Source: an uncultured Muribaculaceae bacterium
GTDB taxonomy: Bacteria > Bacteroidota > Bacteroidia > Bacteroidales > Muribaculaceae
Length of the DNA: 32,472 nt
Direction: 5' to 3'
Assembly (NCBI GenBank): GCA_910579035.1
Contig: CAJTSR010000029.1
Location: 1 to 32,472, forward strand
Shown: in pieces, positions 26,246-32,472 of the stretch
How positions within the stretch are numbered: position 1 is the first letter of the stretch
How the letters are laid out: each line of letters starts with the position of its first letter
The notes under the pieces: model-generated
The model's input: the letters and a program-made list of their open reading frames with translations, nothing else
Told to the model about the DNA's origin: nothing
Database searches by the model: none
Program-made: the position numbers and the translations under genes

Positions 26246-26539
26246 TCAGTCTTCCTCAATCCCCCACTCCATAGCCCGCCGGGCAGAAGCAGAGGTCCGA
26301 GGCTTTGACTTCGGCTCCAAATCAGGAGAATCCGCAGGCATCCCGCTCTTGATTCCATCTTGGCGGCTGTCTTTCTTCTGCTGAGTTTTATCCTCAATCG
26401 TTATGACTATCTTTTCTATATCAGCAAATGGGTCTTCAGACACGCTGTTTATCTCTTTACATATAGCAAGCATCGTCTTAACCATAATCCAGGATACAAT
26501 TACAAATATTATCAGTTCTACCAACCGAGGTAATGGCAT
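26246..26539 (-). CDS. Small single-pass membrane protein
   Basis: 97 residues, not recognised. The N-terminus has one hydrophobic helix (about residues 7-27, LVELIIFVIVSWIMVKTMLA). A charged, Lys/Ser/Pro-rich cytoplasmic tail follows, with EDKTQQKKDSRQDG and DLEPKSKPRTSASARR, likely disordered. It has a consensus -7 element (TATATTTG on the minus strand, 26572-26565) and a terminator immediately downstream, both supporting a real gene. It lies at the junction between the chromosomal operon and the integrase-bearing island, and its side of the boundary is unclear. No function is proposed. Confidence 0.65.
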   Translation of the reverse strand: MPLPRLVELIIFVIVSWIMVKTMLAICKEINSVSEDPFADIEKIVITIEDKTQQKKDSRQDGIKSGMPADSPDLEPKSKPRTSASARRAMEWGIEED

Positions 26540-26564
26540 AATTACATCAATTTTTAATTTACCA

Positions 26565-26572
26565 CAAATATA
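26565..26572 (-). promoter_or_regulatory. -7 promoter element of the small membrane protein gene
   Basis: CAAATATA on the plus strand reads TATATTTG on the minus strand, an exact match to TAnnTTTG, 26 bp before the start codon at 26539. Confidence 0.6.
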
Positions 26573-26576
26573 ACAA

Positions 26577-26594
26577 ATGTATAGTATTATACAT
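26577..26594. repeat. 18-bp palindrome at the island edge
   Basis: ATGTATA (26577-26583) and TATACAT (26588-26594) form an inverted repeat around GTAT. It sits between the divergent small membrane protein promoter and the integrase start. It could be an operator or part of an attachment region; neither is shown. Confidence 0.4.
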
Positions 26595-26630
26595 AAAAAA
26601 GTTCCTCGAAATCATCAGGAGGTGCTGGAA

Positions 26631-27628
26631 ATGGCCAAGAAAATTCGATTTGAGCGCGAACAAGAGCCTAAAGAGGACAAACTTGGATACCGACTTAAGA
26701 AGGAAGATGTTGAAATAAACTATCTTGACTGGATGGCTGAGTATCATACCAATTATACAAATAGCGATGGCAATCAGATCCGCCGCATCCGAACCGTGTT
26801 TATCGATTTTCTGATTGACCCTAAGATGAAACTGTTGCCGGAAAAAGTCAAAGGCGACATGACCAAGGAAGAAAAGGAGACCATCCAAAAGAATAATGCG
26901 AAGAAGGCAGCTGAAAAGGAGAAAAAGGCAGCGGTGCTAAAAGTTAATTCTGAACAGATGACCAAGGATTTGCACACCCTTTATGCCAGATTCAAGAAGA
27001 TGATATTGGCTGTAATAGAAAAGGATATCATCAGAAAGAATCCTTGCATTGGCGTTTCGATAAAGAAAGACTACGGGCAGTTGAAAAAGGACATACTCAC
27101 TCAGGAAGAATAACAAAGCTCGTTGCCACGCACTACGCCAAGGAGAATCCCGACATTCGCCGTGCGTTCATCTTTTGTCTGTATTGCGGTCTGCGCTGGT
27201 CCGATGTAAAAGACCTCACCTATGCCAATGTCGACTATTCAAACAAGCTACTGAAGTTCGAGCAGAACAAAACCAAGGCTCATAGTGCTGCCAGCAGAGT
27301 TGTCATACCGCTAAACGACTGACTTTTGGCTCTCATAGGCCAACCGAAAGACGGCAACCGTAATCAGATTATCTTCCCACTTCCCAGCCACACCATGTGT
27401 TTGAAAGCCCTTCGGCACTGGGTCGCCCGCGCCGGTATAGAAAAGCACATAACCTGGCACTGCGCACGTCATAGCTGCGGAACAAACCTGTTGAGCAACG
27501 GAGCCAATATCAAAACTGTAGCCAGCATACTCGGACACAGCGGCCTCGCCCACACCGAGAAATACACCCGCGCCGTCGATTCCCTCAAACAAGCCGCAAT
27601 CGACTCCATGCCACCGTTAAATATATAA
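26631..27628 (+). pseudogene. Tyrosine recombinase/integrase broken by a frameshift and a stop
   Basis: Start at ATG 26631, 8 bp after AGGAGG (26617-26622), an unusually strong ribosome-binding site for Bacteroidota. The N-terminal part holds the SAM-like core-binding region (NYLDWMAEYHTNY to ILAVIEKDIIRKNPC). The frame ends at TAA 27111-27113 but continues one frame over as ITKLVATHY, as if one A was lost from GAAGAAATAAC. A second break is TGA at 27320-27322 after VVIPLND. With both repaired the protein would be 332 aa. All catalytic residues remain: Arg (27194, GLRWSDV), H-x-x-R (27458/27467, WHCARH), His (27536, LGHSG) and Tyr nucleophile (27563, EKYTR). This implies recent decay, an assembly error or programmed control. 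Confidence 0.85.
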
Positions 27629-27649
27629 CACCTTAAATACCCAACTGAT

Positions 27650-27916
27650 ATGCCAATCAAAGTTTATGTCCTTACAGACCCCATTATTATCGACTTCGCC
27701 CAAGACGGCGACATCGAGGGCTTCAAAGAATACCTCGACTCCAATGACACCATTTACTTCAACGACCCAGAAACCTTCGGCACCGAGGCTGAAGCCCTCG
27801 CATATTGTGCAGGCATCGGCTACGGTAAAGATGAGCGCGGCCCCGTTGAGCGCTACCCACTTCGCTCCTCTGAGCCAGAGGACTTTCCCTTCTTAGAGGC
27901 CATAGAGAACTATTGA
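27650..27916 (+). CDS. Hypothetical 88-aa acidic protein
   Basis: Not assigned to a family. It opens MPIKVYVLTD, has a helical acidic middle (DGDIEGFKEYLDSNDTIYFN) and a compact C-terminal stretch EALAYCAGIGYGKDERGPVERYPLRSSEPEDFPFLEAIENY. No signal peptide, membrane segment or known catalytic motif is visible. It starts 21 bp after the integrase frame ends on the same strand and could share its transcript. GC content is closer to the chromosome than to the AT-rich genes that follow. The ordered composition and complete frame suggest a real small cytosolic protein carried with the integrase. Confidence 0.62.
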   Translation: MPIKVYVLTDPIIIDFAQDGDIEGFKEYLDSNDTIYFNDPETFGTEAEALAYCAGIGYGKDERGPVERYPLRSSEPEDFPFLEAIENY

Positions 27917-28111
27917 AAATTTTTATGCCTGACCCGAAAAAGCGTGATATAAGTTCTAAGAGGAGGCATCTTATAGTTGCCGAATAGCCTATCAGGGTAG
28001 AATTGCACCGATATTTAATCATAGGTTGGTTAAGATTAAAAACCATGAGGGTTCTATATGAGCCAATTTACGATATTTAGCATATCGGAGGAGGAAGTAA
28101 ACGGCCATACG

Positions 28112-28119
28112 TATCTTTG
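28112..28119 (+). promoter_or_regulatory. Possible upstream -7 element in the 27917-28233 gap
   Basis: TATCTTTG at 28112-28119 matches TAnnTTTG. Nothing downstream starts at a matching distance except the SIR2 gene, 115 bp on. The rest of the 317-bp gap has no supported gene or RNA. Confidence 0.35.
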
Positions 28120-28170
28120 TTAACGTACTAACATATAATCTCTAATAAAAAGCTTAGAGGATTAAAATAT

Positions 28171-28211
28171 TATCATATTGTGTTTAATTCCATAATGTTT
28201 TTGTAACTTTG
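28171..28211 (+). promoter_or_regulatory. Promoter of the SIR2-HerA-kinase cassette
   Basis: TAACTTTG at 28204-28211 matches the -7 consensus. TTG at 28178-28180 is a possible, widely spaced -33 element. The predicted leader to the ATG at 28234 is only about 15 nt. About 35 of 42 bases align with 32296-32337, downstream of the cassette. Confidence 0.65.
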
Positions 28212-28233
28212 CAGTACGAGCATTTTTTTGAAT

Positions 28234-29631
28234 ATGGAAATATACAAATTAGACCAGCTAAAGAAACTTATACAATCAACCCATGTGAATTTTCTCTTTG
28301 GGTCGGGATTATCAAAACCATTTCTGTCTGTTCTTGGACCAATAGAAACCCTATTAACAAAGGCGCAAGACATCAAAGATGATTTTCAATGGAAAATTGT
28401 AGAGTCGTCATTGTTCTCTAAATATTTTACATCTGTCATGGAACCATGTTCCAAAATAGATGACCATTTAACTGAAGATGAAATTTCTAAGTTAAAGGTT
28501 GTCATCGGTGCATATTCAGAAATGCTTACGACATGGACCTCAATAATGGCAAAGCGCAGCAGCTCATTATTGGACAAGACCCTAAACATTTTCACAACCA
28601 ATATTGATAATATATTGGAGAGAGTTGGTGAAAACTTGAAACTTGAGTTCAACGATGGCTTCCGAGGACATTTAAGACCGACTTTTCATGAAGATAGTTT
28701 CAGCAAAGTTGTTTCTAAAGTAAGTTCCCACTATCAGAATTCGTCTCAAATTCCTATTTTCAACTATTTGAAAATTCATGGTTCTATCAACTGGAAACGG
28801 CTTCCTGACTCTGAGGCTTTTATTACATATGACCATGACCTGGAATTGATATCTGAAATTAAGGAAGCCATTAGATTTGCAGAGTCAGAACATACCTTTA
28901 TTCCGATTGATACAGAAATTAAGAATTGCGATGAGGGTATTGAAAATTTGCGTAAATATGCTGAGGAGAAAATAAATAGCCTCTCCGATGATGAATCTAA
29001 GATTATTGAAGAAGCGTTAGACCGATTCAATGACGCATATTTTAAGCTTATAATGATTCACCCGCGTAAAACCAAATTTAAAGAAAGTGTGCTTGATATG
29101 CATTTTTATGAATTAATGCGTATTTACTCAAATACCCTTGAAGTTTCCGGAACATCATTGTTTGTACTCGGATTTTCTTTTGCGGACGAACATTTGGCAC
29201 AACTTACTATAAGGGCAGCAAACTCCAACCCGACTCTGCAAATATTGGTTTTTGCCTATGATGAAAATGGCAAGGCTGACATAATTGAAAACTTAAAGAG
29301 AGTTGGAGTGAACTACAATAATAATATAAAAATCATTTCCCCTCTTGATTTTTATAATGCTCAAGATAATAATATGAGAGAATATCTTAGAGAACAAGGC
29401 TTCGTTGTAGCATGTAGCTCTAAAGATGATAAGTCAGCAAATGATGCTACCGAACCAGAGAATATGACACAAGTATCAAATGCTACAACTAAAGAACACT
29501 CCGATGACAATGGCGCAAAGGAAAGTTCCGATAACATGCAAAATGACAGCAAGGGATGCCCTTTGACAGTCTTCTCTTTGGATAATATCAATCAATACGT
29601 TTTTAAGAATATAGAACGACTCATCTTTTAA
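28234..29631 (+). CDS. SIR2-domain defence protein (predicted NADase of a SIR2-HerA system)
   Basis: 465 residues from ATG 28234; a TTG six bases upstream is less likely as the start. SIR2 Rossmann features: nucleotide loop NFLFGSGLSKP (G23, G25, S27), TTNID with the predicted catalytic Asn N123 and D125, KIHGSINW with predicted catalytic His H182, and LGFSFADEH (G313, S315). In bacterial defence proteins these residues hydrolyse NAD+ to kill infected cells. Residues 395-440 are a Ser/Asp/Asn/Lys-rich, probably disordered linker, and a short hydrophobic segment (441-465, VFSLDNINQYVFKNIERLIF) ends the protein. The HerA-type gene begins 3 bp later, the pairing of SIR2-HerA (Nezha-type) anti-phage systems. 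The DNA is markedly AT-rich. Confidence 0.88.
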   Translation: MEIYKLDQLKKLIQSTHVNFLFGSGLSKPFLSVLGPIETLLTKAQDIKDDFQWKIVESSLFSKYFTSVMEPCSKIDDHLTEDEISKLKVVIGAYSEMLTTWTSIMAKRSSSLLDKTLNIFTTNIDNILERVGENLKLEFNDGFRGHLRPTFHEDSFSKVVSKVSSHYQNSSQIPIFNYLKIHGSINWKRLPDSEAFITYDHDLELISEIKEAIRFAESEHTFIPIDTEIKNCDEGIENLRKYAEEKINSLSDDESKIIEEALDRFNDAYFKLIMIHPRKTKFKESVLDMHFYELMRIYSNTLEVSGTSLFVLGFSFADEHLAQLTIRAANSNPTLQILVFAYDENGKADIIENLKRVGVNYNNNIKIISPLDFYNAQDNNMREYLREQGFVVACSSKDDKSANDATEPENMTQVSNATTKEHSDDNGAKESSDNMQNDSKGCPLTVFSLDNINQYVFKNIERLIF

Positions 29632-29634
29632 ACG

Positions 29635-31500
29635 ATGGAAGATGTTAGCAATAAGATTGAAAAAGAACTTATAAAAGCCTCGATTTTTAGAATCGGGGAG
29701 GTCTTTGCTGTGAATGGACGTGAAATAACTATAAAGGTTGACACGAACAAAAATTTGTCACATCTTATTTATTGTGGAGAAATAATCAAGAGCGTATCTG
29801 TTGGAAGCTATGTGAAGATAAAGAAAGGGTTTATTCAACTTGTAGGTAAGGTCGAGTCAGAACAATTAAAGGAATCTAAGGTTGACATTAGTTACCATAA
29901 TGAGGCCGACAAGCTGTTTCGCATTCTGATAGTCAAATTAATAGGCTATTTTGACAATAGGCAATATAATAAAGGTATCAAAGAGCTGCCTCTAATAGGC
30001 GACACATGTTATCTTATGGATAACGAGGAATTTTCGGCAATTCATCGGTTTGCAAAGGAAAATGAGCTAACACTTAACATCGGGCATCTTATGGCAGATG
30101 AGAATGTTCCGATACAAGTTAGTATCAACAAGCTTTTTGCATCCCATATTGGCATATTCGGCAACACCGGTAGTGGTAAAAGCCACACACTTGCCAATAT
30201 ATATAAAGCTCTCTTTGAAAAGTTTAACGACCAATCACATTTCAGGGACAATGCTAAATTTGTCTTATTTGATTTTAATGGAGAATATTCTGGAGTAAAT
30301 ACAATAACACAAAAAAAAACGACATATCAGATATCTACCAGAACTCAAAAGGATAGACTTCCTTTGAGGGAAGAAGACATGCTGAAACCAGAATTACTAT
30401 ATATACTATGTAGCGCTTCTGAGAAAACACAGCAGCCATTTATAAGCCGTGCTCTCAGGCTTTTAAACTCTGTAAAAGATAAAGAGAACCCACGAGTTTA
30501 CATCAGAAAAATGTTAAGAAACCTCGTTAGTGATACTCTTATAATGAGCGACCGAGTTAAGTCAAAGCAAATATTGGATTATTTTGAAGAAATTCTACCA
30601 CATGACTATGATGGTTTAGGATTGCCAAAACCCATCCAATACGACTTAATATGGCATGCCAAGAATAATTGTTACTATATACAGTGCGACAACGGAGTGA
30701 AATATATGAACGATCCTAATAATGTTAAGTATATCAAGGAGACATGCATATATAAGGCAGCCAAAAGTTATGAGTTTCCTGAAGATTATCTTAACGGGAT
30801 TATACACTTTCTTTATATCCAACTAATAAAAGATATTCTTAGTAATCGGGCATTGAATGAACACATTGCCCCCGTTATCAATAAGCTTAAACGTTTTGTT
30901 CATGATTTTGATAAGGTTTTCATATTCGATAATAACATTGATTTTTGGAATAACAATAATTTAGTCGTAATTGATCTTAATCAAGCTAATCTTGCGGTTA
31001 AGAAGCTTATTCCTATGTTTGTGTCTTATCGTCTGTATGAGGAGAAGAAAAATAGGGAGGAAAACAATTCTTCTCTGAACATCATAGTGGATGAGGCTCA
31101 TAATGTTCTTTCTTATGAATCTCTTCGAGAAAACGAATCATTCAAAGATTTCCGTTTGGAAACATTTGAAGAAATAATCAAGGAAGGACGTAAGTTCGGG
31201 GTCTTCCTTACTATATCAAGCCAAAGACCCTCGGATATTTCTCCAACTATAATCTCCCAATTGCATAATTATTTCATTCATCGTCTGGTCAATAATAAGG
31301 ATATCGACATGATTGACAAAGCGGTATCATACCTTGATAAGGTATCTTTGGAATCGTTGCCTATACTGCCAGTTGGTGCTTGTATATTATCCGGACTTAT
31401 TGCGGACTTGCCGATTGTGTTACAAGTAGAGGAGCTTCCGAAAGATTCTCAACCAAAGAGTCAGACAATAAAGCTAACGGATCATTGGCTTGACACTTAA
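29635..31500 (+). CDS. HerA/FtsK-type ATPase (DUF87) of a SIR2-HerA system
   Basis: 621 residues, the expected size for HerA-type hexameric translocases. The N-terminal beta-rich HAS-barrel-like region (about 1-90: RIGEVFAVNGREITIKVD, SVGSYVKIKKGFIQLVGKV) is followed by a RecA-fold motor. Walker A is GNTGSGKSHT with K182 (codon 30178-30180). Walker B is LNIIVDEAHNV with D486 and E487. A conserved SSQRPSDISPTIISQ segment provides the putative arginine finger (R531). A helical insert occupies about 250-430. In characterised SIR2-HerA systems the HerA hexamer assembles with SIR2 and controls its NADase. The tight 3-bp spacing to SIR2 and 23-bp gap to the kinase-like gene indicate one transcript. 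Confidence 0.9.
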   Translation: MEDVSNKIEKELIKASIFRIGEVFAVNGREITIKVDTNKNLSHLIYCGEIIKSVSVGSYVKIKKGFIQLVGKVESEQLKESKVDISYHNEADKLFRILIVKLIGYFDNRQYNKGIKELPLIGDTCYLMDNEEFSAIHRFAKENELTLNIGHLMADENVPIQVSINKLFASHIGIFGNTGSGKSHTLANIYKALFEKFNDQSHFRDNAKFVLFDFNGEYSGVNTITQKKTTYQISTRTQKDRLPLREEDMLKPELLYILCSASEKTQQPFISRALRLLNSVKDKENPRVYIRKMLRNLVSDTLIMSDRVKSKQILDYFEEILPHDYDGLGLPKPIQYDLIWHAKNNCYYIQCDNGVKYMNDPNNVKYIKETCIYKAAKSYEFPEDYLNGIIHFLYIQLIKDILSNRALNEHIAPVINKLKRFVHDFDKVFIFDNNIDFWNNNNLVVIDLNQANLAVKKLIPMFVSYRLYEEKKNREENNSSLNIIVDEAHNVLSYESLRENESFKDFRLETFEEIIKEGRKFGVFLTISSQRPSDISPTIISQLHNYFIHRLVNNKDIDMIDKAVSYLDKVSLESLPILPVGACILSGLIADLPIVLQVEELPKDSQPKSQTIKLTDHWLDT

Positions 31501-31523
31501 GGAATTTTATTAAAAATTTTAAG

Positions 31524-32201
31524 ATGAATGAAATAGAGGCTTATTTACTCCAAAAGGAGTTTAACCGCGTATTCCCACAATATAAAATTGAGGAAATGCT
31601 TGGACATGGTAATTTTGGCACTGCTTTTTTGACAGAAAACAACAATGTTATCAAATTCACATTGGATCCCGGTGAAGTCTCAACATGTAAAGCACTTCGC
31701 GGGCGGCAGAACTTGAATCTTTGCAATATTGTAGCGGTTGATAAGTTTTATTTTAAATTTCAGAAACGCTCCTATGCTTGGATTCTGCAAGAACGTTTGT
31801 TTGTCAATCCCGATGGTCAATCTAAGATGAAAGACTCGCTTTATGATTTCAAACATGCTTGGTTCACTTTATTTGCGGGTCCGATATCCCCAATGTCTAA
31901 TGATGATTTACAAATCCTTTATCGTAGTAATAAAACCCTTGAGATTGATAGAACGAGGGAATTACTTATCAATTATATCGACCATTTGAATGAAGATGAA
32001 TCTCATAATCGGGGATTAACTGAGTCTGAAATCAGAACTCGAAAGGAAGACTCTCTTGAGTTTTTTGATTTTATTAATGATGCTTATCACGAGTTAGTCT
32101 CAATTTGTCCGAGCGGAAAAATTGATTTTAATGAAGGAAATTTTCTTTTTGATGTTAATGGCAAGATGAAGGTCATTGATTTTCAATCCACAGATATATA
32201 G
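31524..32201 (+). CDS. Short protein-kinase-like protein, third gene of the cassette
   Basis: 225 residues. The N-lobe shows a glycine-rich loop (LGHGNFGTAF, residues 26-35) and the ATP-anchoring Lys in NVIKF (K44). Near the C-terminus KIDFNEGNFLFDV aligns with a kinase catalytic loop: D201 and N206 have the D-x4-N spacing, with D210 two strands on. The metal-binding motif is DFQ (D219) in place of DFG. The protein ends six residues later, so activation segment and usual C-lobe helices are absent. About 130 residues between the lobes (for example HAWFTLFAGPISPMSNDDL) are unassigned. It could be a small Ser/Thr or aminoglycoside-phosphotransferase-like kinase, or a pseudokinase regulator of SIR2-HerA. 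Family is moderately sure; role unknown. Confidence 0.7.
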   Translation: MNEIEAYLLQKEFNRVFPQYKIEEMLGHGNFGTAFLTENNNVIKFTLDPGEVSTCKALRGRQNLNLCNIVAVDKFYFKFQKRSYAWILQERLFVNPDGQSKMKDSLYDFKHAWFTLFAGPISPMSNDDLQILYRSNKTLEIDRTRELLINYIDHLNEDESHNRGLTESEIRTRKEDSLEFFDFINDAYHELVSICPSGKIDFNEGNFLFDVNGKMKVIDFQSTDI

Positions 32202-32295
32202 GGACTTATTCAAATATTTACATATTCAAAAGGAAAGCTGCTCTTCTAAGGGCACATTTATAAGGGCAACTGTTCAATCTAAAAAGTTGAAATCT

Positions 32296-32337
32296 TATCA
32301 CTTTGTGTTAATTTCCTAAAATATTTTTGTAACTTTG
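32296..32337 (+). promoter_or_regulatory. Second copy of the cassette-type promoter
   Basis: TAACTTTG at 32330-32337 is a -7 element preceded by the same TTTTTG and TTGTGTT blocks as at 28171-28211. It is well placed to drive a gene beginning in the last 60 bp of the window. No terminator was recognised in 32202-32295. Confidence 0.55.
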
Positions 32338-32414
32338 TGCTTATAAACAATGATTCGGTAAAAATTACAGAAGTAGTTGAAACTTAAGTTAATATAACGA
32401 ATTGTCAAATACAA

Positions 32415-32472
32415 ATGAATCGCCAAAACGTTCATTATAAAAACATTAGACAATATGAACGTATTGACGATT
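32415..32472 (+). CDS. Start of a gene cut by the window edge
   Basis: ATG at 32415 opens a frame of 19 codons (MNRQNVHYKNIRQYERIDD) still open at the window end. It is the first sustained frame after the promoter at 32296-32337; an earlier ATG at 32350 stops after three codons. It has the same AT-rich composition as the cassette. The product is not recognisable from this length. It may be a fourth cassette member or the next gene of a defence island. Confidence 0.45.
   Translation, partial: MNRQNVHYKNIRQYERIDD

Noticed and set aside
27320..27322. TGA in the integrase as selenocysteine or other recoding
   Set aside because: No SECIS-like hairpin was seen, the position is not catalytic, and a separate frameshift upstream already breaks the gene; simple decay is more likely.
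28058..28123. Short frame after a GA-rich patch in the gap before SIR2
   Set aside because: Only 21 codons, no motif, and it overlaps a possible promoter element.
28228..28233. TTG start for the SIR2 gene
   Set aside because: ATG at 28234 is two codons downstream and loses no conserved residue.
1..32472. CRISPR array, tRNA or rRNA genes
   Set aside because: No regularly spaced repeat set and no cloverleaf or rRNA-like segment was recognised by reading; a tRNA or covariance-model scan would be needed to exclude them fully.

Overview
The window looks like a chromosomal segment of a gut-type Bacteroidales bacterium. I infer Muribaculaceae or a close relative. The support is SPII lipoproteins of families largely confined to Bacteroidota (DUF4493, PCMD, DUF5119, fimbrillin-like), a PiT transporter with a C-terminal PhoU-like region, and repeated matches to the Bacteroidota -7 promoter element TAnnTTTG. 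Most of the window is GC-balanced to GC-rich; the last 4.5 kb is clearly AT-rich.

Layout. 1-494: 3' end of a DegT/DnrJ-type aminotransferase. 559-6414 (minus): glutamate synthase-type oxidoreductase, OmpR-family response regulator, sensor kinase and phosphate transporter, tightly packed and read right to left. An 11-bp-period direct repeat before the transporter looks like an operator for the response regulator. 6533-9584 (minus): nagA, then a scar holding an AraC-regulator remnant and an insertion-element end, then a META-domain lipoprotein and a fructokinase-like sugar kinase. 9644-9946: a 303-bp MITE-like element with 34-bp terminal inverted repeats. 9984-14421 (plus): a HAD phosphatase, a DUF5119/fimbrillin pair and an unassigned lipoprotein. 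14488-16421 (minus): an outer-membrane beta-barrel protein and a PCMD lipoprotein.

16652-26168 (plus) is one tightly coupled operon: three DUF4493-type surface lipoproteins, two of them ending in PCMD domains, then a secreted GH2 glycosidase and an MFS transporter. It resembles a polysaccharide-utilisation locus without SusC/SusD. Its first gene is preceded by a perfect 23-bp tandem duplication that creates a tiny leader ORF overlapping the real start codon.

26246-32472 is an accessory island. It has a small membrane protein (minus), a broken tyrosine recombinase that keeps all its catalytic residues, an 88-aa hypothetical protein, and an AT-rich defence-like cassette. The cassette consists of a SIR2-domain protein, a HerA-type ATPase and an unusually short protein-kinase-like protein. 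SIR2 plus HerA matches a known anti-phage architecture in which SIR2 degrades NAD+. The kinase-like third gene, the charged C-terminal tail on SIR2, and a near-copy of the SIR2 promoter in front of another gene cut off by the window edge are the parts most likely to be new.
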